In this document: piece after piece, positions 34,237-43,748 of the stretch
Numbering within the stretch: position 1 is the stretch's first letter
How the letters are laid out: each line of letters starts with the position of its first letter
Assembly (NCBI GenBank): GCA_021738725.1
Contig: JAIPBE010000006.1
Span: 1 to 64,000, forward strand
DNA: 64,000 nt
DNA from: Saprospiraceae bacterium
GTDB taxonomy: Bacteria; Bacteroidota; Bacteroidia; Chitinophagales; Saprospiraceae
Direction: 5' to 3'
Translations under genes and position numbers: made by a program
The notes under the pieces: generated by a model
What the model saw: only the letters and a program-made list of their open reading frames with translations
Database searches by the model: none
Told to the model about the DNA's origin: nothing

Positions 34237-34966
34237 GCTTGGAGCGGGCCATTCGCTTTTCGCTTTTCGCAAAACTCGTCAGTGGCTGATGCCACTTGGG
34301 CAGGCGGGTCCATGTCGGCAGGTAATGGGTAATGGGTAATGTGGCCATAAAATTGAGAGCGTGGCTCAACACCTAATACCCCTTTCCCTTTAAGGGAGAG
34401 AGCGGGTGTAGCTGTCCACACCTGAGGCCTTGAGGGCAGAAGGCCGAACCCGCGTTCGCAAGTTTGTCATTTGAATTTCTTCCTTTGGGATTTCCCTGGG
34501 ATTTGGGATTTGTCGTTTGATGCTTTTCCTTCCTTATGAAGGGATGGGTAATGGGTAATGGCTATTGGGTAATGGGTAATGGGCCCAACTTTCTGCACCT
34601 TTTATTATGTAAACATCTGTCTCCGGGCTTCATCTTCGCAATAACTCAATCCTGGCTGCTTGGCAAATCGCAATTCGCTTTTCGCTTTTCGCTTTTCGCA
34701 AAGCACGTCAGTGGCTGACGCCAATTGGGCAGCAGGGTCCGTGTGGGCAGGGATTGGGTAAAGGGGCCAACATTCTATGGTCTTTATGATCTAAACATCT
34801 GTTTCCGGACTTCATCTTCGCAATAACTCAATAACGAAATCCTGACTGCCGTAGGCAGTAACCCAATAACTCAAATGCCAAATGCCGGCCTTTCAGGTAA
34901 GTTATATCCCGAAAATTCATAATATCCTACCTTGCATGACGTTCCACTCTCGCAACCTCCCAGAAC
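34237..34966. repeat. Repeat-rich intergenic gap
   Basis: No convincing gene. Two ~90-base copies (34251-34340 and 34673-34760) of ATTCGCTTTTCGCTTTTCGC...CGTCAGTGGCTGA.GCCA..TGGGCAG carry small hairpins. Two ~45-base copies (34609-34653, 34794-34838) hold CATCTTCGCAATAACTCAA. GGGTAAT heptads with six GGG tracts lie at 34541-34583, and a degenerate family D palindrome at about 34381-34402. Confidence 0.75.
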
Positions 34967-37390
34967 ATGGCGCGACCTGCGCAAAAGAAAAAATCAGCAC
35001 CCCGCATCTCTCCACGAATGCGCAACGCCCTCCGCTATACAATGTATGCTGGTCTGGCCGGGTTGGGCCTGGTCCTGCTGTTGATCGCCGGCATCTTCTG
35101 GGGATGGTTTGGTGATCTGCCGTCCCGGAATGTACTGGCCCATATTCGACAGCATCAGGCCTCTGAAGTGCTTTCGGCAGATGGGGTCATCCTCGGTAAA
35201 TACTATCTGGAAAATCGGGTGATCGTCGACAATGACCGCATCAGCCCCTGGGTGACTAAGGCCCTCGTCGCGACCGAAGACTCCCGTTTTTTCGAGCACC
35301 GGGGCATCGACTGGATCAGCCTGGGCCGGGTGTTCTTCCGCACCTTCCTCGGACGTGACGTGTCCCAGGGGGGTGGCAGTACCCTCAGCCAGCAACTGGC
35401 TAAAAATCTCTATCCTCGCAAGGACCATGGCTGGCTCTCTATTCCGGTGAACAAGATCCGGGAAATGATCATTGCACTCCGATTGGAAAAAGCCTATCCC
35501 AAGGAGGACCTGCTCAATCTGTATCTGAATACCGTCCCTTTCGGAGATAACCTGTTTGGCATTGAGGTGGCTTCCCGCCGCTACTTTGGCAAGGCTGCAC
35601 GCGACCTGGAGGCCCAGGAAGCCGCACTCCTGGTAGGCATGCTCAAAGGCAATTCACTCTATCATCCGGTGCGAAATCCAAAACGGGCCCTGGAACGACG
35701 GAATACGGTCTTGAACAGGATGCAGAATCGGAACAATCTGACCCCTGCGGAATGTACCCAGATGAAAGAACTCCCTCTGGGCATTCACTATACCCGGGAG
35801 AACCACAACGAAGGGCTGGCCACCTATTTTCGGGAGCATCTGCGCTTCGAGATCGACAGTCTCCTCCAGGATATGCGCAAACCCGATGGCACCCGATACA
35901 ATCTCTACACAGATGGTTTGCGCATCAAAACCACCATCAACAGCCGCCTCCAGCGATATGCTGAGGAGGCGATGAAGAAACATATGGTCGTCCTCCAATC
36001 GGCATTTGACAGGGAGTGGAAGGGAGGCAAACCCTGGGGCTCGGATGCCATCCTCGATCAAGCCATGCGGTCGAGTGACCGCTGGCACAATGGCAAAAAA
36101 GATGGCCTGTCAGACAAGGAGCTGGAGGCGATGTTCCTGCAAAAGGTCAACATGCGCATCTTCACCTGGCAGGGACCGGCACGCCGGGAGTGGACGCCCC
36201 GAGATTCGTTGCGTTATGCCCTGAGTCTCCTTCATACCGGTTTAGTTTCCGGTGATCCCGTCGAAGGTCGCATCATGGCCTGGGTGGGGGGAATCGACCA
36301 GCAGTTCTTCCAGTACGACCATGTCCTGGCCCGCCGTCAGGTGGGGTCTACATTCAAACCCATCGTTTACGCTGCTGCCCTGGAGGCTGGCTTTATGCCC
36401 TGCGACTACTTTGACAATCAACTGGTCACGTATCCCGATCATCAGGACTGGGAACCACGCAACGCCTCCAATGAGTATGGTGGCGTCTATTCCATGGCCG
36501 GTGCATTGAGCAAGTCCTTAAACACCATCTCAGCGAGCCTGATCATGGAGACAGGTGTGGAGCCGGTCATCGATATGGCTCGGCGCTGTGGCCTCAATGG
36601 CCGGATACCGGAAGTGCCGTCCATCGCTCTCGGTACCGGTGAAGCCTCTCCTCTGGAACTGCTCAGCCTTTTTGGCACCGTCGCTCTGGACGGTATCCGA
36701 CCGCATTGGTACTATCTCGAACAGATCGAAACTGCCAGTGGAGAGGTGCTCTACACGTACACGCAGGAAGAAAATCAAGCGCTGTATGAGCGGGCCATGA
36801 ATCCGGAAACGGCCATGATCCTGCGCAATGCCCTGGAGATGGCCGTGGATAGTGGCACTGCCCGTGCCCTGCGGTATACCTATGGTCTGACCGGTCCGAT
36901 GGCCGGAAAGACGGGCACCACCCAGGATCAGGCGGACGGCTGGTTTGCCGGCTTCAACCCACGACTGGTGACTTCCGTCTGGGTGGGTGCTGAACTGCCA
37001 GTGGTTCATTTCAAGTCATTGGCCATCGGTTCTGGTGGCCGGTCGGCCATGCCCGTCTTTGCCCGGATGATGCAGGCTGCCGTCAAGGATGAATCGCTGC
37101 GAGCCATTGTGAAGACGCCGTTTGCGCCCATTCCGGAGTATGTAGCCGCCAGTCTGGATTGCCCGCCCTATCTCCCCGAAGCACCCATCTATGCGGATGA
37201 CGATCCAGGCCTGCTGGAATGGCTGGGTCTGAAAGATCGGGAGGAACAGATCGCCGATGCAGATCAGGCCAAACGGTCACCAAGTGAGGCTTCCGAGCGT
37301 ATCCGCAAGCGCAATGAGCGGATGCTGAAAAAACGGGAACGGAAACAGTCCTGGAATGATTTCTGGGACGGGGTGTTCAAGAGAGACTAA
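34967..37390 (+). CDS. Penicillin-binding protein 1A (bifunctional transglycosylase/transpeptidase)
   Basis: The 807-residue class A PBP builds peptidoglycan in the periplasm. A cytoplasmic basic tail and membrane helix (about residues 22-46) lead to a GT51 transglycosylase domain with catalytic E104 in ATEDSRFFEH and GGSTLSQQLAKNL. The transpeptidase domain has S461-x-x-K464 (VGSTFKP), SLN (SKSLNTIS) and K648TGTT. The C-terminus is a charged, Lys/Arg-rich extension (RIRKRNERMLKKRERKQ). Length and motifs are complete. It is flanked on both sides by repeat-rich gaps and stands alone. Confidence 0.96.
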   Translation: MARPAQKKKSAPRISPRMRNALRYTMYAGLAGLGLVLLLIAGIFWGWFGDLPSRNVLAHIRQHQASEVLSADGVILGKYYLENRVIVDNDRISPWVTKALVATEDSRFFEHRGIDWISLGRVFFRTFLGRDVSQGGGSTLSQQLAKNLYPRKDHGWLSIPVNKIREMIIALRLEKAYPKEDLLNLYLNTVPFGDNLFGIEVASRRYFGKAARDLEAQEAALLVGMLKGNSLYHPVRNPKRALERRNTVLNRMQNRNNLTPAECTQMKELPLGIHYTRENHNEGLATYFREHLRFEIDSLLQDMRKPDGTRYNLYTDGLRIKTTINSRLQRYAEEAMKKHMVVLQSAFDREWKGGKPWGSDAILDQAMRSSDRWHNGKKDGLSDKELEAMFLQKVNMRIFTWQGPARREWTPRDSLRYALSLLHTGLVSGDPVEGRIMAWVGGIDQQFFQYDHVLARRQVGSTFKPIVYAAALEAGFMPCDYFDNQLVTYPDHQDWEPRNASNEYGGVYSMAGALSKSLNTISASLIMETGVEPVIDMARRCGLNGRIPEVPSIALGTGEASPLELLSLFGTVALDGIRPHWYYLEQIETASGEVLYTYTQEENQALYERAMNPETAMILRNALEMAVDSGTARALRYTYGLTGPMAGKTGTTQDQADGWFAGFNPRLVTSVWVGAELPVVHFKSLAIGSGGRSAMPVFARMMQAAVKDESLRAIVKTPFAPIPEYVAASLDCPPYLPEAPIYADDDPGLLEWLGLKDREEQIADADQAKRSPSEASERIRKRNERMLKKRERKQSWNDFWDGVFKRD

Positions 37391-37675
37391 GAGACCGGGG
37401 GACTGAGAGACCGGGGGACTGAGAGACGAAGAGAAAGCGGAAGGCGGAAAGCAGAAAGCATGACCCCTGGACGTATGAACGTGATTCTATCCTTTTTATA
37501 GTATCAGCAGTGACGTTGATTCGTTTATGGGTTTATTCGTTCATGTCCTGCTGTGTAAACCGGTCAACTCTAATCAGACATTGACAATTGTCAAACCAGA
37601 AATTTGGAACCCAGGAATAAGGAACTGAACTGGAACTTCCGACGTCTGCTTACCTCCTGAAAATTAATTGTTGGT

Positions 37676-37692
37676 GCTGGTGTCTCATCAGC
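37676..37692. repeat. TGTCTCA hairpin, family A copy
   Basis: GCTGGTG-TCT-CATCAGC: 7-bp arms with one G-T pair. Same loop as copies at 37705, 59677, 59746, 60294 and 60362. Confidence 0.65.
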
Positions 37693-38173
37693 TCCTCCTA
37701 TCCGTCGGTGTCTCACCGGAAAGTGAAAATGAATCTTCTTGGATGATGATGCAGCCAGATTGAATGCTGGTATTTCCCAGTTATGAAGACAGCAGTCAAT
37801 CGTTGATTCGTTTATGAGTTTATTCGTTTATGCCCAGCCGTATAAAACAGTCTACAGGAATCAGGGAGGAGGAGCGGTATTGGGCCTTCGGCGTTGTGTA
37901 TTGGCTTCCCAGAGGGAGCAACACAGAGTTATTTCGTTATTGGGCTATTGCGTTAATTCGAGGAACGAGGAACCCAGCCTGCGGCAGGTAGGAACGCAGG
38001 AACCAGGGATAAGGCAGGCATTGGGTATTGGGCGTTCGGCGTTGGCTTTCCTCCAGGTCTGAAGCTTTGTTATTTCGTTAATGCGTTATTTCGAGGACCT
38101 GGGAACCAGGAACGCAGGACCAAGGTCGCACAGGTTTCATAGTGAAGTGCGATTTGGCAGTTCAACGTTTAAT

Positions 38174-38193
38174 GGGTCAGTTGACGCTGACCC
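38174..38193. repeat. GTTCAA-flanked hairpin, family B copy
   Basis: GGGTCAG-TTGACG-CTGACCC, flanked by GTTCAACGTTTAAT on the left and TGTTCAAAGTTCAACGT on the right. Other copies have unrelated stems but the same flanks (2813, 59449, 59934). Confidence 0.7.
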
Positions 38194-38384
38194 TGTTCAA
38201 AGTTCAACGTGCCTTACATTGAACTTTGAACAGAAGAGCCGTCAGGCGCCGTCTTTGAACCAGCCAGTTGGCGGGCAGGCCTTGAACAACCAAACGTTCA
38301 TGACTGCGTGCCAAACCAAAGTGTCAATCTGGAACACAAAACTCTCTGCGCATTCCTTGTACCTTTCGCCTGTAATTCGACGAC

Positions 38385-39362
38385 ATGCTCCTCTGGATCG
38401 GTTTTTTTGTGTTGATCACCGCTGCGCTGGCGCTGGACCTGGGTGTCTTCCACAAGGAGCCGGAGAAGATCAAGGTCAAGCAAGCGACTGCCTGGTCCAT
38501 TGTGTGGGTCACCCTTTCCCTGCTCTTCAGCATCGTGGTTTACTACGCTTATGCGGAAGACTGGAGCGGTATTCGGCAACTAACCGGCGATTACATCCCC
38601 GGTGACAAGGCGGTGGTATTGTATCTGACCGGCTACCTGCTGGAGCTGTCCCTGAGCCTGGACAATATTTTTGTCATGGCCCTCATCTTCGCCTATTTCA
38701 AAGTGCCAACTGAACATCAGCATCGGGTGCTGTTCTGGGGTATCCTGGGTGCTGTGATCTTCCGAGCGATCATGATCTTTGCGGGGGTGGCCTTGATCCA
38801 GCGCTTTACCTGGCTGATCTACATCTTCGGGGCCTTTATCATTTTTGCCGCCCTCAAGATGTGGGCCACCAAGGATGAAGAAGAGGTTGATCTGAAAAAC
38901 AACTGGCTGCTACGAAGGGTCCGGAAAGTACTGCCCATCACCCGGTCGTTTTATGGGCAACAGTTCTTCATCAAACGCGGGAAGATGCTGCTGGGAACCC
39001 CCCTCCTGCTTACCCTCCTGATGATCGAGATGACTGATATTCTCTTTGCCCTCGACAGTATTCCGGCCATCTTTTCCATCACCACCGACTCCTTCCTCAT
39101 TTTCACCAGTAACATCTTTGCCATCCTGGGCCTTCGGTCCATGTATTTTATGCTGGCCGCAGTATTGGACACCTTCAAACTCCTCAAATACAGCGTGATC
39201 GCCATTCTGCTATTTGTCGGGTTGAAAATGGTTTCCCACGGGTTTATCCATCTGCCGGAATGGGCCTCACTGGCCTTCATCGCTGGTGCACTGCTGGTGG
39301 GTGTGGTCGCCAGTCTGTTTGCGAATGCGCGTCGTGAAGCAGATGCCGAGCCAGGCATTTGA
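38385..39362 (+). CDS. TerC-family integral membrane protein (Alx-like)
   Basis: The 325-residue protein has about eight membrane helices and the TerC signatures LELSLSLDNIFVMALIF and MIEMTDILFALDSIPAIF, each carrying the conserved acidic residues of the family. TerC/Alx proteins are linked to tellurite resistance and, in E. coli, to manganese export during secretion. No other ter genes are nearby, so a metal-homeostasis role is more likely than tellurite resistance. The next gene begins at or just after its stop. Confidence 0.92.
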   Translation: MLLWIGFFVLITAALALDLGVFHKEPEKIKVKQATAWSIVWVTLSLLFSIVVYYAYAEDWSGIRQLTGDYIPGDKAVVLYLTGYLLELSLSLDNIFVMALIFAYFKVPTEHQHRVLFWGILGAVIFRAIMIFAGVALIQRFTWLIYIFGAFIIFAALKMWATKDEEEVDLKNNWLLRRVRKVLPITRSFYGQQFFIKRGKMLLGTPLLLTLLMIEMTDILFALDSIPAIFSITTDSFLIFTSNIFAILGLRSMYFMLAAVLDTFKLLKYSVIAILLFVGLKMVSHGFIHLPEWASLAFIAGALLVGVVASLFANARREADAEPGI

Positions 39363-39413
39363 GTGAGTCGGAAAGATTCCGGTCCTTTGCAGGACGAATC
39401 AACTGGTCACCCC

Positions 39414-40175
39414 ATGTATAAAGGAAAAAAGGTAGTCGTGGTGCTGCCCGCCTACAACGCAGCAGCCACCCTGAAGAAAACCTACGACGAGATCCCCTTC
39501 GACCTGGTCGATGAGGTCATCCTCTGCGACGATGCCAGCCGGGACAATACAGCCGAGGTGGCCCGTCAGATCGGCATCCAGCATGTGATCGTCCACGAAA
39601 AGAACAAAGGATATGGGGGCAATCAGAAATCCCTGTACAACCGGGCACTGGAGCTGGGCGGCGATATTGTGATCATGCTGCACCCGGATTATCAGTACAC
39701 GCCGCTACTCATCCCGAGTATGGTCAATATCATCGGGGACAATCTCTATCCTGTTGTTCTGGGTTCACGGATCCTGGGCAAAGGCGCCTTGAGAGGTGGC
39801 ATGCCGATGTACAAATACATTGCGAATCGTATCCTCACCCTGACCCAAAACATCCTGATCAATTACAAGCTGTCAGAGTATCACACCGGATATCGTTCCT
39901 TCAGTGGGGAGGTCCTGCGGACCATCAACTTCAATGAGAATTCGGATGACTTTGTCTTTGACAATGAGATGCTATCCCAGATCGTGTATGCCGGTTTTGA
40001 TATCGGCGAGGTGACCTGTCCGACCAAGTATTTTGAGGAGGCAAGCTCCATCAATTTTCAGCGGTCTGTGACATACGGGTTGGGGGTATTGCGCGTCTCC
40101 TTCAGCCACTTGCTCCAACGCTGGGGGCTGGCGTCATTTCCGATCTACAAACGGCTTCAGGATGCCTCTATTTGA
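39414..40175 (+). CDS. Family 2 glycosyltransferase (dolichol-phosphate mannosyltransferase-like)
   Basis: The 253-residue protein is a DPM1-like GT2 enzyme: VVVVLPAYNAAATLKKTYDE, ILCDDASRDNTAEVA, KNKGYGGNQKSLYN and IVIMLHPDYQYTP (the usual DxD replaced by HPD). It has no membrane helix of its own at the N-terminus. It may transfer a sugar to a lipid carrier. An in-frame GTG at 39363 directly abuts the TerC stop, but ATG 39414 matches the family N-terminus MYKGKKVVVVLP. Its 3' end overlaps a possible 29-residue ORF on the other strand. Confidence 0.88.
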   Translation: MYKGKKVVVVLPAYNAAATLKKTYDEIPFDLVDEVILCDDASRDNTAEVARQIGIQHVIVHEKNKGYGGNQKSLYNRALELGGDIVIMLHPDYQYTPLLIPSMVNIIGDNLYPVVLGSRILGKGALRGGMPMYKYIANRILTLTQNILINYKLSEYHTGYRSFSGEVLRTINFNENSDDFVFDNEMLSQIVYAGFDIGEVTCPTKYFEEASSINFQRSVTYGLGVLRVSFSHLLQRWGLASFPIYKRLQDASI

Positions 40176-40257
40176 TCAGGGATTGCTGACCAAAAATGGC
40201 TTTTTTGGCCAGGAAAAGGATAGCAAGGACGAGCACGTAGACCAAGGTTACGGTCAT
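40168..40257 (-). CDS. Possible 29-residue single-helix membrane protein
   Basis: The ORF starts MTVTLVYVLVLAILFLAKKA and ends FGQQSLIK. It has one ideal hydrophobic helix followed by positive residues, a typical small membrane protein pattern. It overlaps the 3' end of the glycosyltransferase by 8 bases in convergent orientation. It is far below usual length cutoffs, and no clear promoter was seen. Function unknown. Confidence 0.35.
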   Translation of the reverse strand: MTVTLVYVLVLAILFLAKKAIFGQQSLIK

Positions 40258-40360
40258 AGCGAAGGGGGTTAGGTTGTTTCGACTTGTTGGTATGGATGTA
40301 ACGTCCGATCAGTGAGTTTATGATAGCTTACCCTCAGAATAGATAAAAAATTAATAAGAA

Positions 40361-41161
40361 TTGTCGCCTTCCCGCTTAAACCCTGGACTTGAAGAGATCA
40401 GATCCATTCTCGATCAGGCGGCAGATCTGTACAATCGACCCTCCTTCATCCCACCAGACCCCATATCCATCGTACATCAATTCGAAGGATTGCAGGATCG
40501 GGAGATCATGGGCTTCTGGACATCGGTCCTGGCATGGGGCCAACGAAAAACCATTCTGAACAAAGCTCAGGAGCTGATCGACCTCATGGATGGCGCACCG
40601 TATCAGTTTGTGCTCCACCATCAGGAAAAAGACCTGCAACGGATGATGCAATTTCGGCATCGCACCTTCAACGATGTCGATCTGCTCTATTTTATGGCAT
40701 TCTTTCGCCATCATTATTCCCGCCACGAGAGTCTGGAATCAGCCTTTATGCTCGGACACCACTCTGATCATGCAGATACGGAAGAAGCGTTAAATGCATT
40801 CCACCGGTATTTCTTCTCCCTGGAGCATGTACCTGCCAGAACGAAAAAGCATGTGTCGGCTCCTTTCCGAAAGTCCTCCTGCAAACGGCTGAATATGTTC
40901 CTCCGCTGGATGGTGCGAACCGACGATCACGGAGTCGATCTCGGTTTGTGGACCGGCATTCGGCCGGATCAACTGGTGATCCCTCTGGATGTCCATGTGG
41001 AGCGGGTCGCTCGCCGGTTGGGCATCTTACATCGAAAACAACGCGACTGGCAGGCTGCTGTCGAGATCACGACCTATCTGCGCGTACTGGACCCCACCGA
41101 TCCAGTGCGGTATGATTTTGCATTGTTTGGTATGGGTGTTCTCGAAAAACCTGGCCACTAG
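40361..41161 (+). CDS. TIGR02757 / DUF2400 family protein
   Basis: The 266-residue protein matches DUF2400: DPISIVHQFEGLQDREIMGFWTSVLAWGQRKTI (quoted core EIMGFWTSVLAWGQR), KRLNMFLRWMVR and LVIPLDVHVERVARRLGIL. The last part resembles helix-hairpin-helix DNA glycosylase folds, but no activity is known. The start is TTG at 40361, since the first ATG would delete conserved residues. It converges with the T9SS cargo gene, overlapping by 4 bp at the stops. Confidence 0.85.
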   Translation: MSPSRLNPGLEEIRSILDQAADLYNRPSFIPPDPISIVHQFEGLQDREIMGFWTSVLAWGQRKTILNKAQELIDLMDGAPYQFVLHHQEKDLQRMMQFRHRTFNDVDLLYFMAFFRHHYSRHESLESAFMLGHHSDHADTEEALNAFHRYFFSLEHVPARTKKHVSAPFRKSSCKRLNMFLRWMVRTDDHGVDLGLWTGIRPDQLVIPLDVHVERVARRLGILHRKQRDWQAAVEITTYLRVLDPTDPVRYDFALFGMGVLEKPGH

Positions 41162-42909
41162 CGCAACAGGGTGAGTGATCCGGTGCGGATGGTTTCCTTT
41201 CCATCTGTGCCTTTTACCAGGATCTTGTATACATAGACGCCGGGAGGGGCATCCCCGCCGCCTGCACGTTTCCCATCCCAACCCGACCCAGGATCCCGGG
41301 TCTCAAAAACCTTTTCTCCCCAGCGGTTGTAGATCTCCATGGTGAAGGCACCTCCATCCAGGAAGACGATCACAGGTCTGAACAGATAATTTAATCCCCG
41401 GGGCGCAAAGGCATTGGGTACCCAGATGCGCAGATCCTGACTGGCACAGGCAATGTTTGACTTGCTGTACCGCCGTTCCTGTTGACCACTGGGAAGGATC
41501 ACGGTGTAGGTCGTCTCAATGACGTAACAGATCGGGGCGAGTGGTGGATTGTTCGGGTCCAGGGCATGGATGAAATTCAGGGTGGAAGGCCCGGTGGTGC
41601 CCAGGGGTAAGATCTGGTTCCCCAACACCTGATAAATCGCATATTCTTCAATGGTTGCCCCATCAACCTCCAGGGGAGACCAGGCAAGAGTGTTTTGAAA
41701 ATTGGGCTGAGAGGCCGCTTGGAGAAAGACCGCTGTGGCTGGTTCGGTCGTCCAAAGCACATCACACTGATCGATAGCCGAGATGCGATAGGTTCGGGGT
41801 TTTACTGAAGCATCCGTCCCCAGGTCTTGATAGTTATTTTTAAAGTTCAGGGGCGGAGTAACTGGCACTGGCTGGATGGCCTGGAATTGTCCGGAAGCAT
41901 CCAGTCGTTCAACACTGGCCTGGTTCAGCTCTGCGTAGTCTTCCCACACCCATTCCAGTTCCGGCTCCTGCGCCGGATTTATTGTAATATAGGAAATAGC
42001 CATCTGACGTGGCGGCTGGATGAGGTCGGGATCGAGGCAGACCTCATTGGAGCGGGCTACTTGTTGGCTCCCTCCTTCCCTGGCTCGAATGGTGAAACAG
42101 TAAGTGTCTGCATCATCCGCTCCCGTAAATACGTATTGGACAGCGTTTCCGGGCAAGGTGTCCACAGGTTGAGCGGGTTGGCCATTCAGGGCCAGCCAGA
42201 TCACTTGATCACCTATCCCTCCCGGCCAGTTGATATAAGGATTCCAGATCAGGGTTATGGTCTGAGCGCAGGCTTGTACGGTGGCTTCCAGGAAGATGGT
42301 CTGGTGGGCCAGATCAAAGAGGCTAGTATTCCCACAGGGGTCGGCAGCCAAAACGTAATAGAATTCGGATCCCTGGCCAGGAAAGGCATTGGGATCTGTC
42401 CAGGTAGTCGCTCCAAAGACGGTGTCGACCGGAACGGTGCCCCCGCTGGTGGTGCGATAGATGATATACCGGTCGACCTGCGGATCTTTACTGGCCGTCC
42501 AGGTCAAAACCACCTGCCCGCTGATCACCGATGCACTGAGAATGCTGATGGTTTGGGGCGGAGCGGAGGACAGCGTATCGCTGGAAAGACGAATCGCACC
42601 AGGACAGGCAAAGTTGCTTTGCATGTAGTAATACCAGGTCTGGTTGCCTGCTCCTGCGTGGTGAAACTCTGTTTGATTCTGATTGGCGATCGTTCCGATC
42701 AGGTTAAACGGACCTGTTGGAGAGGTACTGCCAAAAACAAGGTAATTCTGAAAGGGACCACAGGTGTTGACCGGGAGCGTCCAGACCAGGGTGTCATTTT
42801 TGATACACAACAGACCAGGTGGCTGGATCAGATTCTGGCTGTACAGGCTGCCACCATTTCCTAATATCAGCCATGAGAAAGTGAAGCATATGATTATTCT
42901 ACTGATCAT
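41158..42909 (-). CDS. Secreted multi-domain protein with T9SS type B sorting domain
   Basis: The 583-residue protein has a signal peptide (MISRIIICFTFSWLILGNGG), several fibronectin type III-like repeats (TWTDPNAFPGQGSEFYYVLA, quoted in part) and a C-terminal gliding-motility type B domain. The latter runs from WVPNAFAPRGLN through FTMEIYNRWGEKVFETRDP, GWDGKRAGG and VYVYKILVKG. This targets the protein to the type IX secretion system, so it should reach the cell surface or medium. No T9SS machinery is in the window. It is cotranscribed with the upstream lipoprotein (4-bp overlap). Confidence 0.88.
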   Translation of the reverse strand: MISRIIICFTFSWLILGNGGSLYSQNLIQPPGLLCIKNDTLVWTLPVNTCGPFQNYLVFGSTSPTGPFNLIGTIANQNQTEFHHAGAGNQTWYYYMQSNFACPGAIRLSSDTLSSAPPQTISILSASVISGQVVLTWTASKDPQVDRYIIYRTTSGGTVPVDTVFGATTWTDPNAFPGQGSEFYYVLAADPCGNTSLFDLAHQTIFLEATVQACAQTITLIWNPYINWPGGIGDQVIWLALNGQPAQPVDTLPGNAVQYVFTGADDADTYCFTIRAREGGSQQVARSNEVCLDPDLIQPPRQMAISYITINPAQEPELEWVWEDYAELNQASVERLDASGQFQAIQPVPVTPPLNFKNNYQDLGTDASVKPRTYRISAIDQCDVLWTTEPATAVFLQAASQPNFQNTLAWSPLEVDGATIEEYAIYQVLGNQILPLGTTGPSTLNFIHALDPNNPPLAPICYVIETTYTVILPSGQQERRYSKSNIACASQDLRIWVPNAFAPRGLNYLFRPVIVFLDGGAFTMEIYNRWGEKVFETRDPGSGWDGKRAGGGDAPPGVYVYKILVKGTDGKETIRTGSLTLLR

Positions 42910-43640
42910 TCCAGTTTTCCGTATTTCGCTTCATATTGGTGAAGGGGCATGGTTTCTTTGAGTTGAAACGCGATGGTATCCCCCGTTGGAAGGATGCGTT
43001 TCCAGGCGATGAGACCGAGTCCTTTTCCATAGGTCTCTTCTCCCTGAAATTCCAGGCTGAGCACACCTTCCCCATCGTTCTCCATTTTCTCTTGCAAATG
43101 CATGATTACACTTTCGACCTTCTCCCCGTTGGGACGGGTGATGGTCTGCATACGTTCATAACGCCGATAGCGGGTGAGTGTTGTCGTCAGGGTAGTGTCG
43201 CCTGGTTCGCGCCAGCTGGCTTGATAGGTGTAGACCTTTGCCGTATCCGGAACGGTAAAAGGAAAAAGGGCATTTCGGGTGATCTTCAATGGTACGATCA
43301 CCTTTTGGTCCAGGGTGTCCCGGGTATAATAGATGGTTTCGTCTGCCAACATGCCATTCATGACCTCGGTTTCGCGAATGGTCTGGATCAAGCTGTGAGA
43401 GGGGTCAAAAATGCGGGTGAACAACACGGTGCCGGTATCCGTTTGGATGGTGGAAAGAGACCAGATCTCATTCCCCAGGCCGAGTGCATTGGCCGGTTCA
43501 TAGATATAAATCATTCCCTCGTCGAGCTGGTCCAGAGGAAAGTAATAGTCCTTATAGGGGTTTTGCCGATCACCACATCCGCTCATGATCAGGATGAACA
43601 ACAGGAAAAGGAAGCGGTAAGGGTCGTGACAATTTGGCAT
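42906..43640 (-). CDS. Predicted lipoprotein of unknown function
   Basis: I do not recognise this 244-residue protein. The start at ATG 43640 gives a compact lipoprotein leader (PYRFLFLLFILIMSGC), with Cys at residue 21. The remainder is beta-rich (YYFPLDQLDEGMIYIYEP; QGEETYGKGLGLIAWKRI), which suits a periplasmic or outer-membrane-associated domain. The frame is open 14 codons further upstream. It overlaps the T9SS cargo by 4 bp and probably forms an operon with it. It is divergent from secA. Confidence 0.75.
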   Translation of the reverse strand: MPNCHDPYRFLFLLFILIMSGCGDRQNPYKDYYFPLDQLDEGMIYIYEPANALGLGNEIWSLSTIQTDTGTVLFTRIFDPSHSLIQTIRETEVMNGMLADETIYYTRDTLDQKVIVPLKITRNALFPFTVPDTAKVYTYQASWREPGDTTLTTTLTRYRRYERMQTITRPNGEKVESVIMHLQEKMENDGEGVLSLEFQGEETYGKGLGLIAWKRILPTGDTIAFQLKETMPLHQYEAKYGKLE

Positions 43641-43704
43641 AAGTGAGGTGAATGGAATGATTCTCGAGCAGGTGAATGTCAATATAGGAGGGGTAAAGTT
43701 ATAT

Positions 43705-43712
43705 TATCTTTG
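43705..43712 (+). promoter_or_regulatory. -7 promoter box of secA
   Basis: TATCTTTG lies 36 nt before ATG 43749. It matches TAnnTTTG exactly; no TTG at 19-nt spacing was found. It argues against the longer frame from 43710. Confidence 0.45.
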
Positions 43713-43748
43713 CCCTTTGGTTTTCCCACCATAAACCTCGTTTCAGCT

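Larger units (their letters stand above)
37391..38384. repeat. Repeat-rich intergenic gap with several hairpin families
   Basis: No convincing gene in 994 bases. It holds GAGACCGGGGGACT tandem words (37391-37430), two TGTCTCA hairpins (37676-37692, 37705-37719), ATTTCGTTATTGGGC words (37928-37955, 38069-38090), GGAACCAGGAACGCAGGA words, and a GTTCAA-flanked hairpin (38174-38193). A stretch at 38252-38286 is the reverse complement of one near 59898-59930 (CAGCCAGTTGGCGGGCAGGC). Confidence 0.75.

Noticed and set aside
37391..38384. Insertion sequence remnant
   Set aside because: No transposase-like coding or terminal inverted repeats were seen; the content is short-word repeats and hairpins.
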